From assembly GCA_021413765.1 (NCBI GenBank), contig JAIOPT010000082.1:1-42550 (forward strand): a stretch of 42,550 bases of DNA, written 5' to 3'. The position numbers and the translations under genes were made by a program. Shown here one piece after another: positions 15,048 through 23,636 of the stretch. The notes beneath the pieces were generated by a model. It made no database searches. It had not been told where the DNA came from and saw only the letters and a list, made by a program, of their open reading frames with translations. The stretch comes from Betaproteobacteria bacterium. Its GTDB lineage: Bacteria > Pseudomonadota > Gammaproteobacteria > Burkholderiales > Gallionellaceae. Every line of letters starts with the position of its first letter. Position 1 is the stretch's first letter.

Positions 15048-16982
15048 TTGGGAGACCAAATTGGAGTAGCCGTCAGTGGCACTTTGTATTACGTATCGTT
15101 GAAGGAATTTGAGCGCATCCGTGCTTTGCCCGTTTCTTCTATCGATAAAACAGCACTATTCGCGGCACTGTGTCGAATAAATACCCTTTACATGATTGCA
15201 TGTGCCGGCTCTGGCCACATTGGCAGCAGCTTCAGCAGTATGGATGTCATGTCGTGGATACAGTTGAATGAAATCGGAGCCTCATCGAAGGGCGCCGCAG
15301 CATCCAGCCTCTTCTTCTCCTCAAAAGGACACGACGCTCCAGGCTATTACAGTACTCTGATTGGTCTTGGCAAACTGGATTTTGACCTGATTCACAAACT
15401 AAGACGTCTTGGCGGGCTACCGGGTCATCCCGATGTTTCCACCCCGAATGTTGTCACCAATACCGGCTCGCTTGGGATGGGGATTTCTAAAGCCAAGGGA
15501 ATGATCTTTGCCAATCGCTTACTCAAACGCCCCTGTCCTGTTTACGTGCTAACTGGCGATGGCGAATTGCAGGAAGGCCAGTTTTGGGAATCCTTGATCT
15601 CTGCTGCAAACGGTAAGTTGCACGAACTCACAGTCATCATCGATCACAACAAACTCCAGTCAGACACTTTGGTTTCAAAGGTTAGCGATTTGGGCGATCT
15701 GGAAAGCAAGCTGGCTGCTTTCGGCTGGCATGTCAGCCGTTGCGATGGCAACAATCTTGAAACGTTCTCACAGACGCTTGCAGTTACAAAAACCATCAGC
15801 AATAAACCCAAGGTCATTATTGCCGACACTATCAAAGGTAAAGGCGTGTCCTTCATGGAACACACCGCCATTGATTCAGATGTGGAACTCTATAAGTTCC
15901 ACAGTGGCGCTCCTAATGAAGAGACTTATTCCAAAGCCGTTCAGGAATTGATTGATGCCGCGAATGAGCGACTGAAAATGGCGAAGTCTGATTTGCTGAT
16001 GCTCGAAACCGTCACTCGACCCTCACCTCTCCTGCCGAAGGACCCGCAACGCCTGATACCGGCTTATTCAGATGCCCTCCTGGCGCAAGCGCGAAAAAAT
16101 TCAAAGATTGTTGCATTGGATGCGGATCTCATCCTTGATACCGGGCTGATTCCATTTCAGAAAGAATTTCCGGAACGCTTTGTTGAGTGTGGGATCGCAG
16201 AACAGGACATGGTCTCTCAAGCTGGAGGTATGGCCTTGCAAGGACTACTGCCAATTGTCCATTCGTTTGCCTGTTTTCTGTCTGCAAGACCAAACGAACA
16301 GATTTTCAACAATGCATCGGAACGCACCAAGTGTATCTATGTGGGTTCCCTCGCAGGCGTGCTGCCTTCCGGCCCCGGCCATTCACATCAGATGGTCAGG
16401 GATATTTCGGCTCTGGGAGGAGTAACCGGACTGACTATGGTCGAACCTTCATGCGTTGAAGAAGTGACAAGGGTTCTTGACTATGCGGTTAACAGCAATC
16501 CATTAAGTACGTATATTCGTCTGGTTTCAATTCCATATGAAGTACCATTTGAACTGCCGGATGTATACCAGCTGGCGGAAGGACGAGGAGTTGCATTGAC
16601 AGAAGGTAAAGATGCGATTCTGTTTTCCTACGGGCCAATTATGCTTTCAGAAGCCTTTAAAGCAGCCATGAAATTAAAACAGGATCATGATTTTGGTCTT
16701 AAAGTGGTTAATCTGCCCTGGCTCAACAAAATTGATTCTTCGTGGCTAATTTCTGAGGTCGGCGATATCAGCAAGGTCTATACGCTTGACAATCATTTTC
16801 TCAAGGGTGGGCAAGGAGAAATGATCGGCAATGCAATTGCTGAGCAGGGTGCCTCAAAAATTACATTATTCAAACGTCTAGGAATCGAAGATATCCCTGC
16901 CTGTGGCGGAAACCTCGAAGTGCTGGATTTTCACGGCCTTGACTCAAGAGATATTGTGAATTGTGTATTAGGGAATATGTAA
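15048..16982 (+). CDS. Transketolase-like, thiamine-diphosphate-dependent
   Basis: Transfers a two-carbon ketol unit between sugars. 644 residues with both halves fused, near the 660 of ordinary transketolases. Seen: CAGSGHIGSS near 45, SKGHDAPGYYS, the TPP/metal motif TGDGELQEGQFWES near 168, DHNKLQSD, KGKGVSFME, and in the pyrimidine domain VECGIAEQDM with the catalytic Glu near 385, plus GPGHSHQMVRD near 450. TTG at 15048 is favoured by GGGAGA 4 bases upstream; TTG at 15036 is an alternative. It sits between the aldehyde dehydrogenase and a methyltransferase gene, with an overlapping downstream start, so it is an operon member and probably works on a polysaccharide precursor, not central metabolism. 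Confidence 0.88.
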   Translation: MGDQIGVAVSGTLYYVSLKEFERIRALPVSSIDKTALFAALCRINTLYMIACAGSGHIGSSFSSMDVMSWIQLNEIGASSKGAAASSLFFSSKGHDAPGYYSTLIGLGKLDFDLIHKLRRLGGLPGHPDVSTPNVVTNTGSLGMGISKAKGMIFANRLLKRPCPVYVLTGDGELQEGQFWESLISAANGKLHELTVIIDHNKLQSDTLVSKVSDLGDLESKLAAFGWHVSRCDGNNLETFSQTLAVTKTISNKPKVIIADTIKGKGVSFMEHTAIDSDVELYKFHSGAPNEETYSKAVQELIDAANERLKMAKSDLLMLETVTRPSPLLPKDPQRLIPAYSDALLAQARKNSKIVALDADLILDTGLIPFQKEFPERFVECGIAEQDMVSQAGGMALQGLLPIVHSFACFLSARPNEQIFNNASERTKCIYVGSLAGVLPSGPGHSHQMVRDISALGGVTGLTMVEPSCVEEVTRVLDYAVNSNPLSTYIRLVSIPYEVPFELPDVYQLAEGRGVALTEGKDAILFSYGPIMLSEAFKAAMKLKQDHDFGLKVVNLPWLNKIDSSWLISEVGDISKVYTLDNHFLKGGQGEMIGNAIAEQGASKITLFKRLGIEDIPACGGNLEVLDFHGLDSRDIVNCVLGNM

Positions 16983-17779
16983 TGGAAAAATTGAAAGCAC
17001 TTTTTTATAGCCTTCCAGTAGGGTTGCAGAAAGCCCTCCGCCCACTGATAAAAGGAGTCAGGTATCTTACTGGTTTGAGGATTGTTTCCGGCCCAATAGC
17101 TTATGGACACAATAAGCTTTACACCGCGCACAATGCAGATTTCCTCAAAGACAAGTCGTTCATGCACGCATATGAAGAAGCCGCAGTCCAGACAGGATTC
17201 ACGCATCCAGCTCCATGGAGGGTACTTGTCAACTGCTGGGCAATCAGACGCGCGGTGCAGGAATGCAAAGGTGATCTGGTCGAATGTGGTACTTGGTTAG
17301 GGACTACCGCCCTGACTGGAATGATTTATTCAGGGTTTCTCTCAAACAATCATAGCAAGCGTTTTTTTCTGGTAGATTCATGGGAAGGTATCGACGAATC
17401 AAACCTATTTGCTGGAGAATCAATCCATTATGTCAAAGATAAAAACGACAAATACAGCGGCATATTTCCTGAAATTGAACGAAAATTCAAGGATAAGCAT
17501 GGTGTAGTGCTGGTTAAAGGGTTCGTTCCGGAGATATTGCAGCAAATCGACTCTGAACTTATTTCTTATCTACACATTGACATGAACGCTGCACACCCTG
17601 AAGTTGAAGCACTCAAATATTTCTGGCCCAAACTCAGCCAAGGCGCCGTAGTGGTATTGGATGACTACGGCTTCAAAGGACGTCATGCGCAAAAGAACGC
17701 CATTGATGCTCTCTGCATTCAACTGGGAACCACAGTATTACCCTTACCCACAGGCCAAGGCCTGATATTGAAGCCATAA
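16982..17779 (+). CDS. TylF/MycF-type O-methyltransferase
   Basis: SAM-dependent methyltransferase of the macrocin-O-methyltransferase family, 265 residues, probably methylating a sugar hydroxyl. The SAM site is GDLVECGTWLGTTALTG near residues 95-110; FLVDSWEGI near 130 follows; the metal-site pattern is HIDMNAAHPEVEALKYFWPKL near 195 and VVVLDDYGF near 225, where family Asp residues bind Mg. The start ATG overlaps the transketolase stop (TAATG); AGGGA precedes it. An in-frame upstream start at 16961 is less likely because it lies inside the transketolase gene. Confidence 0.85.
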   Translation: MEKLKALFYSLPVGLQKALRPLIKGVRYLTGLRIVSGPIAYGHNKLYTAHNADFLKDKSFMHAYEEAAVQTGFTHPAPWRVLVNCWAIRRAVQECKGDLVECGTWLGTTALTGMIYSGFLSNNHSKRFFLVDSWEGIDESNLFAGESIHYVKDKNDKYSGIFPEIERKFKDKHGVVLVKGFVPEILQQIDSELISYLHIDMNAAHPEVEALKYFWPKLSQGAVVVLDDYGFKGRHAQKNAIDALCIQLGTTVLPLPTGQGLILKP

Positions 17780-17783
17780 ACCC

Positions 17784-18551
17784 ATGAAAGCCATTATTCT
17801 TGCAGGGGGTCTAGGAACCCGCATTAGCGAGGAATCCCACCTGAAACCAAAACCTATGATCGAAATCGGTGGCAAGCCGATTCTTTGGCACATCATGAAG
17901 ATTTATTCTCATTACGGGATCAATGACTTTGTTATTTGCCTGGGCTACAGGGGCTACATCGTCAAGGAATATTTTGCTAATTACTTTCTGCACACATCGG
18001 ACGTCACATTAGATATGGCCCAGAACCACATGGAAGTGCACGAGCGCCATGCTGAACCTTGGCGAGTAACGCTTGTGGATACAGGGCAAGATACCCTGAC
18101 TGGCGGCCGCCTGAAAAAAGTTCGCGACTATATTGGTAATGAAACTTTTTGTTTCACCTATGGCGATGGGGTTGCTGACCTCGATATAGGCGCAACGCTT
18201 GAATTTCATCGCGCGCATGGAAAAAAAGCTACCATTACAGCAATCCAGCCGCCGGGACGTTATGGGGCTTTAAATCTGGACGGGAATACGGTACTCAGCT
18301 TTCAGGAAAAACCGGCGGGTGACGGTGCATGGATCAACGGTGGGTTCTTTGTACTCGAACCATCGGTGTTCGACTACATACAAGGTGATCAAACCAGCTG
18401 GGAAGCTCAACCATTGGAGCAATTGGCACACGAAGGAGAGTTATTGTCCTATCAGCACCAAGGGTTCTGGCAAGCGATGGATACGCTACGGGATAAAAAT
18501 CACCTGGAAGATTTGTGGAATATCAACCCACCCTGGAAAGTATGGGGTTAA
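17784..18551 (+). CDS. rfbF: Glucose-1-phosphate cytidylyltransferase
   Basis: Makes CDP-glucose from CTP and glucose-1-phosphate, the entry to CDP-6-deoxyhexoses. 255 residues, the family length. The start KAIILAGGLGTRISEES with KPKPMIEIGGKPILWHIMK (residues 2-38) is diagnostic for RfbF, as are CLGYRGYIVKEYF near 55 and VHERHAEPWRVTLVDTG near 90. It begins 4 bases after the methyltransferase stop and overlaps rfbG, so it belongs to the same transcript. It opens the CDP-sugar module of this operon. Confidence 0.96.
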   Translation: MKAIILAGGLGTRISEESHLKPKPMIEIGGKPILWHIMKIYSHYGINDFVICLGYRGYIVKEYFANYFLHTSDVTLDMAQNHMEVHERHAEPWRVTLVDTGQDTLTGGRLKKVRDYIGNETFCFTYGDGVADLDIGATLEFHRAHGKKATITAIQPPGRYGALNLDGNTVLSFQEKPAGDGAWINGGFFVLEPSVFDYIQGDQTSWEAQPLEQLAHEGELLSYQHQGFWQAMDTLRDKNHLEDLWNINPPWKVWG

Positions 18552-19621
18552 ATTTGTTTGGCGGACAATATCGTGGCAAGCGTGTTCTACTGACCGGGCA
18601 CACTGGTTTTAAAGGAAGCTGGTTGGCACTATGGCTTAGCGAGCTTGGTGCGCTGGTATCAGGCGTTGCCCTGGAACCAAACACTGACCCAAATCACTGG
18701 AACTTGCTTAATCTGGATATTCCTGATCAGCGTCTGGATATTCGTGACTATTCTGCATTGTCACGTGTGGTCAGGGATTTCCAGCCAGAAATCGTCTTCC
18801 ACCTTGCCGCGCAACCCTTGGTGCGCCAATCCTATCGCGACCCACTGGAAACCTGGTCCACAAATGTAATGGGTACCGCCAATCTATTGGAGGCATGCCG
18901 TAATACGGCAAGCATACGAGCCATCGTGGTGGTGACTACCGACAAGTGTTATGAAAACAAGGAATGGGAACGAGGATACAACGAGACCGACCGGCTCGGC
19001 GGACACGACCCTTATAGCGCATCAAAAGCAGCCACAGAGCTGGTTGCGGCCAGTTATCGAAGCGCATTCTTTCACGAAAACAAAACTCTGCTTGCCACCG
19101 CGCGCGCTGGCAATGTCATCGGTGGTGGCGATTGGTCCGAAGACCGGTTGATCCCTGACCTGGTACGTTCGATCACTAATGGCAACCCACTGGAAATTCG
19201 TTCCCCGCAAGCCACCCGCCCCTGGCAACATGTTTTGGAATCCCTGAGCGGATACCTGTTGCTTGGCCAGAAGCTTCTAGAAGCACGTAAGGAATTTGCA
19301 GAAGCATGGAACTTTGGCCCTGAACCAGAAGATAACCGTACTGTCGTTGACGTGCTGGCAAAAATGAAAGCCTATTGGCCGGAACTCGCCTGGGTTTTGA
19401 CTGAACGCCCACAGCCGCACGAAGCTGGCCTACTCTATCTTGATAGCAGCAAGGCATACGGGCAACTTGGTTGGATACCCACATGGTCACTGGATGATGC
19501 GCTCAACGCTACCGCCGCATGGTATCGAGCCTACCTGTCTGAAGGTCTTATCGAGAGCCGCACACAGCTGACAGCCTTCATTGCGCAAGCCCAATCCTAC
19601 AAAAGGGCGTGGGCAAAATGA
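18542..19621 (+). CDS. rfbG: CDP-glucose 4,6-dehydratase
   Basis: Converts CDP-glucose to CDP-4-keto-6-deoxyglucose. 359 residues, the usual size. NAD motif LLTGHTGFKGSWLALWL (residues 16-32), HLAAQPLVRQSY near 84, VVTTDKCYEN near 125, catalytic DPYSASKAATE near 155, and RAGNVIGGGDWSEDRLIPD near 180 are all characteristic. The ATG at 18542 overlaps the rfbF end by 10 bases; an upstream start at 18515 would overlap by 37 and lacks homology support. No RfbH-type 3-dehydratase is present, so the product is not heading for a 3,6-dideoxyhexose. Confidence 0.95.
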   Translation: MGLNLFGGQYRGKRVLLTGHTGFKGSWLALWLSELGALVSGVALEPNTDPNHWNLLNLDIPDQRLDIRDYSALSRVVRDFQPEIVFHLAAQPLVRQSYRDPLETWSTNVMGTANLLEACRNTASIRAIVVVTTDKCYENKEWERGYNETDRLGGHDPYSASKAATELVAASYRSAFFHENKTLLATARAGNVIGGGDWSEDRLIPDLVRSITNGNPLEIRSPQATRPWQHVLESLSGYLLLGQKLLEARKEFAEAWNFGPEPEDNRTVVDVLAKMKAYWPELAWVLTERPQPHEAGLLYLDSSKAYGQLGWIPTWSLDDALNATAAWYRAYLSEGLIESRTQLTAFIAQAQSYKRAWAK

Positions 19622-20169
19622 AACTAATGCCAACCGCACTACAGGGAGTTATGGTTGTTGAAACATCTTATGTCTCTGACGAGCGTGGCGCATTCGCCCG
19701 TTACTATTGCGAACATGAACTGGCGTCTATCATCGATGAGCGCCGTATTGTACAAATCAATCATTCCCGCACGACCCATATCGGGGCGGTACGCGGTATG
19801 CATTTCCAGCGCCCGCCACACTCGGAAATAAAGCTGGTGCGTTGTCTCAAAGGTCGGGTATGGGATGTGGCGGTCGATCTGCGTAGCGGGTCATCCACTT
19901 TCCTGCAATGGCATGCAGAAGAACTTTCCCCTGACAATGCACGCATGCTCATCATACCCGAGGGCTGCGCCCATGGCTTTCAGGTGCTGGAGCATGACAG
20001 CGAACTTTTGTACCTGCATACGGCTTTCTACACGCCCGCTTCGGAAGGCGGGGTCTCTTGTAGCGACCCTCGTTTGGGTATCACGTGGCCTCTCCCGATC
20101 GCTGACCTTTCACCACGTGACTCCAGCCATCCTCCAATAACAGTTGATTTTCCCGGAATTACCGTATGA
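19618..20169 (+). CDS. dTDP-4-dehydrorhamnose 3,5-epimerase family protein (probable CDP-4-keto-sugar epimerase)
   Basis: RmlC-like cupin, 183 residues. The catalytic His of AVRGMHFQRPP is near residue 60, KLVRCLKGRVWDVAVDLR follows, then IPEGCAHGFQVLEHDSELLYL near 115 and the terminal DPRLGITWPLP. These are the active-site motifs of RmlC enzymes. Next to rfbF and rfbG it probably acts on CDP-4-keto-6-deoxyglucose at C3 and/or C5 rather than on dTDP-sugar; no rmlA, rmlB or rmlD is present. The ATG at 19618 overlaps the rfbG stop (ATGA). Whether one or both carbons are inverted cannot be read from the sequence. Confidence 0.88.
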   Translation: MKLMPTALQGVMVVETSYVSDERGAFARYYCEHELASIIDERRIVQINHSRTTHIGAVRGMHFQRPPHSEIKLVRCLKGRVWDVAVDLRSGSSTFLQWHAEELSPDNARMLIIPEGCAHGFQVLEHDSELLYLHTAFYTPASEGGVSCSDPRLGITWPLPIADLSPRDSSHPPITVDFPGITV

Positions 20170-21389
20170 TCTGCCGCCACTGCCACACTTCTCTTGAGCA
20201 TGTTTTCCTGGATCTAGGTTTCGCTCCGCCCTCAAATGCCTACCTGGGCAGCGAAGACCTAAAAAACCCAGAGCGCTACTACCCGCTGAAGCTTTATGTA
20301 TGCGAGCACTGCTGGCTGGTGCAGACTGAAGACTACGCACAGGCCGACGAGTTATTCAGCCATGATTATGCCTACTTCTCCTCGGTATCTCAAAGCTGGT
20401 TGAACCATGCAGCTGGCTACGCGCGCATGATTAGCTCACGCCTGAATCTGGGCAAAGACAGTCTGGTCATAGAAGTGGCATCCAATGATGGCTACCTGCT
20501 CAAGAACTTTGTTGAGGCAGGTATTCCCTGCCTGGGAATAGAGCCTACTGCCAGCACTGCCACGGCTGCAGAGAGCCTGGGCATACCTGTGCGACGTGAG
20601 TTCTTTGGCGCTTCATTGGCAACGCGCTTGTTAAGCGAAGGTATGCAAGCAGACCTCATCGCGGGCAACAACGTATATGCCCATGTGCCGGATATCAATG
20701 ATTTTACTGCCGGACTCAAAACCGCACTCAAGCCCGGCGGTACAATCACGCTAGAATTTCCCCACCTCATGCAGTTGATCGAACATATCCAGTTTGACAC
20801 CGTGTATCACGAGCATTTTTCCTACCTCTCCCTCCATACGGTAAATCGTATATTCGCCGCTAGCGGGCTGAGAGTATTTGATGTAGAACAAATTCCCACG
20901 CATGGCGGTAGTCTTCGCATCTACGGCTGCCATGCTGACGATGCCCAGCAAACTTCAGATGCGGTGAAAAATCTGTTGCAAGAAGAGGGCCAGCAAGGCT
21001 TGCGTCAGCTTGCGGTCTATCGGAATTTCCAGCCACGCGCAGATCGGGTAAAAAACGACCTCGCTGTTTTTTTGATCGAACAACAACGTGCCGGTAAGTC
21101 TGTTGCGGCTTACGGCGCAGCGGCAAAGGGTAACACTCTGTTAAACTACGCCGGAATCAAGCCGGATTTACTGCCTTATGTTTGTGATGCGGCGCCATCC
21201 AAACAAGGTAAATTTATGCCCGGAACACACATTCCTATTCTGCCTCCTTCGGTGATTCGTGAACGCAAACCCGATGTGGTTCTTATCCTGCCGTGGAACA
21301 TCGCAGAAGAGGTAGTAGCTCAGCAAGCTTGCGTACGGGAATGGGGCGGAAAATTTATTGTGGCTGTGCCTGAGTTGAAAATCATCTGA
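20166..21389 (+). CDS. Sugar-nucleotide C-methyltransferase (TylCIII/NovU/TcaB9 type)
   Basis: 407 residues, SAM-dependent C3-methylation of a 4-keto-6-deoxy sugar nucleotide. Three parts: a zinc-binding N-terminus (CRHCHTSLEHVFLDLG and CEHCWLVQ), a Rossmann methyltransferase with VIEVASNDGYLLKNF near 100 and NNVYAHVPDINDF near 165, and a C-terminal nucleotide-binding domain with AYGAAAKGNTLLNYAGI near 315. The catalytic loop YHEHFSYLSL near 218 keeps the Glu-His-Tyr pattern used by TcaB9-like enzymes. The start overlaps the epimerase stop (ATGA). Its partner substrate is most likely CDP-4-keto-6-deoxyglucose or its epimer. Confidence 0.9.
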   Translation: MICRHCHTSLEHVFLDLGFAPPSNAYLGSEDLKNPERYYPLKLYVCEHCWLVQTEDYAQADELFSHDYAYFSSVSQSWLNHAAGYARMISSRLNLGKDSLVIEVASNDGYLLKNFVEAGIPCLGIEPTASTATAAESLGIPVRREFFGASLATRLLSEGMQADLIAGNNVYAHVPDINDFTAGLKTALKPGGTITLEFPHLMQLIEHIQFDTVYHEHFSYLSLHTVNRIFAASGLRVFDVEQIPTHGGSLRIYGCHADDAQQTSDAVKNLLQEEGQQGLRQLAVYRNFQPRADRVKNDLAVFLIEQQRAGKSVAAYGAAAKGNTLLNYAGIKPDLLPYVCDAAPSKQGKFMPGTHIPILPPSVIRERKPDVVLILPWNIAEEVVAQQACVREWGGKFIVAVPELKII

Positions 21390-21398
21390 GATTCTTAA

Positions 21399-22511
21399 AT
21401 GTCCCGTATCCATTACACAAAGCCCTCCATCACCCAACTGGAAATCGATTATGCAACCGATGCTGCCATAAACGGCTGGGGTGAACGTTGCTATGAGTAC
21501 ATCGGGCGCTTCGAACAATTGTTCCGCGAGCACCTTGGGGTCAAGCATGCTATCGCTACATCCAGCTGTACAGGTGCCCTGCATATGGGTCTTGCAGCAT
21601 TGGATGTTGGTCCAGGTGACGAAGTTATTGTAGCAGATACCAACTGGATCGCCTCGGCAGCACCAATAACCTATCTGGGGGCGACTCCGATTTTTGTGGA
21701 CGTCTTGCCGGACACCTGGTGTATAGATCCAGAGCAGGTAGAAAAAGCCATTACTGCACGCACCAAAGCCATCATCGCAGTTCACATCTATGGCAACCTT
21801 TGTGACATGGACTCTCTGATGAACATAGGCAAGCGCCACGGTATTCCGGTTATCGAAGACGCGGCGGAGGCCATTGGTTCAGTCTGGCATGGCAAGCGGG
21901 CGGGGTCCATCGGCGAGTTCGGTACATTCTCTTTCCACGGTACCAAAACCATCACCACTGGTGAAGGTGGTATGTTCGTCACTAACGACGACAATTTATA
22001 TGAAAAAGTCCTCACCCTTTCCAATCATGGAAGGGCTCGTGGCCAGACTCGTCAATTCTGGCCCGACATGGTCGGGTTCAAATACAAAATTTCCAACATC
22101 CAGGCGGCTATTGGTTGTGCCCAAATGGAGAGGATTGGAGAATTGATCGCCCGGAAAAGAGAGGTGTTCGAACACTATGCTGAGCGCCTCCGCAAGATAC
22201 CGGGATTGAGCTTGAACCCCCAAAAAGCAGGAACGGTAAATGGTTACTGGATGCCAACGGTAGTATTTGAGAAAGAATCCGGAATCACCAGAGAGTTCCT
22301 TCAAAAAATATTCCGTGAAGCAGATATTGATGCCCGGGTTTTCTTTTGGCCTCTGAGTACCCTACCACCCTTCTCAACATCAACTACCAGCAATCCAGTT
22401 GCAAAGAGTCTTTGCGAACGGGCCATCAATCTCCCGTCGTACCACGACATGACAAAAAATGAGCAGGATATGGTGTTGGCCGTTCTAGCGAACGCGATGC
22501 AGGGGAAATAG
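21399..22511 (+). CDS. DegT/DnrJ/EryC1 sugar aminotransferase
   Basis: PLP-dependent aminotransferase, 370 residues. TSSCTGALHMGL near 50, GDEVIVADTNWIASA near 73, VIEDAAEAIGS near 153 (PLP ring Asp), and the lysine of SFHGTKTITTGEGG near residue 183 that carries PLP; NYKISN-like motif VGFKYKISNIQAAIG near 227. The pattern resembles perosamine synthases, which aminate the C4 ketone of 4-keto-6-deoxy sugar nucleotides. It is not the RfbH dehydratase variant because the PLP Lys is present. Placed after the C-methyltransferase, it could install the 4-amino group of a C-methylated CDP-sugar. Confidence 0.9.
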   Translation: MSRIHYTKPSITQLEIDYATDAAINGWGERCYEYIGRFEQLFREHLGVKHAIATSSCTGALHMGLAALDVGPGDEVIVADTNWIASAAPITYLGATPIFVDVLPDTWCIDPEQVEKAITARTKAIIAVHIYGNLCDMDSLMNIGKRHGIPVIEDAAEAIGSVWHGKRAGSIGEFGTFSFHGTKTITTGEGGMFVTNDDNLYEKVLTLSNHGRARGQTRQFWPDMVGFKYKISNIQAAIGCAQMERIGELIARKREVFEHYAERLRKIPGLSLNPQKAGTVNGYWMPTVVFEKESGITREFLQKIFREADIDARVFFWPLSTLPPFSTSTTSNPVAKSLCERAINLPSYHDMTKNEQDMVLAVLANAMQGK

Positions 22512-22515
22512 AACC

Positions 22516-23583
22516 ATGAAAATGCAATGCAATGTGTGTGGTAGCGAGAATCTAGCCTTTCTCCAGCTTGATGCTATCCCCCCTATCCAGAACCATTTCT
22601 GTGCTAACGCGGCACAGATCAAGGACTTCCCGCTGACTAACGTCGACTTCTTGTGGTGCAGTGATTGTCATCACATCAGTATTAGAAAGGGGAAACACGT
22701 CGACTTTGATGCCAACTATAACAATGAACAGTCCTCATCCGGTATTGCCCTTGGGCACTTTGGCAGGATAGTTGCAGATATTCAGTCTATTATTCCTAAT
22801 AAGGCAGCAAGGATCATTGAAATAGGTTGTGGGCGCGGTGACTTACTCAAGCTCCTTATCGAGAATGGCTATTCGAATGTACAAGGGTTTGACCCGGTGG
22901 CAGAAGGCTCGATCTTCATTTCCAAAGGATATTGGACTGGTTCTGAAAGCGCTGATGTGGAGTTACTCATCCTCCGCCATACCCTTGAGGAAATCCCTGG
23001 CCTTGATGATTTCATGCAAAAAGTATCAGCTTCGCTGGCGTCGGAGGGAAGAGTCTATTGTGAGTTCACAAATGCCTCACGAATAATCAGCGAAAAGGAT
23101 GCCTTTTCAATTTATCCGGAGTGTTCAAACATTTTTTCCATATCATCGCTGTCATCGTTACTTGCTCGACATGGATTGGTGGTTGAGAAGACGCATAGCT
23201 ACTTTAATGGGGAATGGCTCGGTCTATGGGGAAAGAAGCTCAATGCCATCAATAAAGGCAGTAACTGGGGAACACAACTTGACGCCATTGCCCAGAAAAT
23301 TCGTGAGCTGCCTAGGCCAGTTGTATTATGGGGCGCGGGAGGACGCGGAGGCAATGTCCTGAGCTTCTGTCAACTTGATAGCGCGGTCATATCACATGTG
23401 GTTGATCTCAACCCGGCGAAGCAAGGAATGTTTATCCCTCCTTTCGGCCAAAAAGTCATTTCACCACAAGAACTTTTGAACATCGCACCAAAGACGGTGT
23501 TGATTTCGAGCAATAAATACAGAAGTGAGATTCTTCCCCATCTACCTGATGGATGTAATGTTTTATCACTAGGCGAACTATAA
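22516..23583 (+). CDS. Second C-methyltransferase-like protein, divergent active site
   Basis: 355 residues with the same three-part plan as the protein at 20166: zinc-type N-terminus (CNVCGSENL and CSDCHH), a Rossmann methyltransferase domain with IIEIGCGRGDLLKLL near 95, and a C-terminal domain with VVLWGAGGRGGNVLSF near 270. The loop that in the other protein reads HEHFSYLS here reads PECSNIFS, so the likely catalytic His is Cys and the Tyr is replaced. It may act on another position or substrate, or be an O- or N-methyltransferase. It follows the aminotransferase by 4 bases with GGGGA upstream. Confidence 0.75.
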   Translation: MKMQCNVCGSENLAFLQLDAIPPIQNHFCANAAQIKDFPLTNVDFLWCSDCHHISIRKGKHVDFDANYNNEQSSSGIALGHFGRIVADIQSIIPNKAARIIEIGCGRGDLLKLLIENGYSNVQGFDPVAEGSIFISKGYWTGSESADVELLILRHTLEEIPGLDDFMQKVSASLASEGRVYCEFTNASRIISEKDAFSIYPECSNIFSISSLSSLLARHGLVVEKTHSYFNGEWLGLWGKKLNAINKGSNWGTQLDAIAQKIRELPRPVVLWGAGGRGGNVLSFCQLDSAVISHVVDLNPAKQGMFIPPFGQKVISPQELLNIAPKTVLISSNKYRSEILPHLPDGCNVLSLGEL

Positions 23584-23636
23584 TCGCGCCAAACATCTGG
23601 TCATTCTTAACTTACTGATTAATCTGAGGAGCAATT

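Noticed and set aside
21168-21839. 223-codon minus-strand frame
   Set aside because: It lies antisense to the C-methyltransferase and aminotransferase genes, has an erratic Cys/His-rich composition and no domain pattern.
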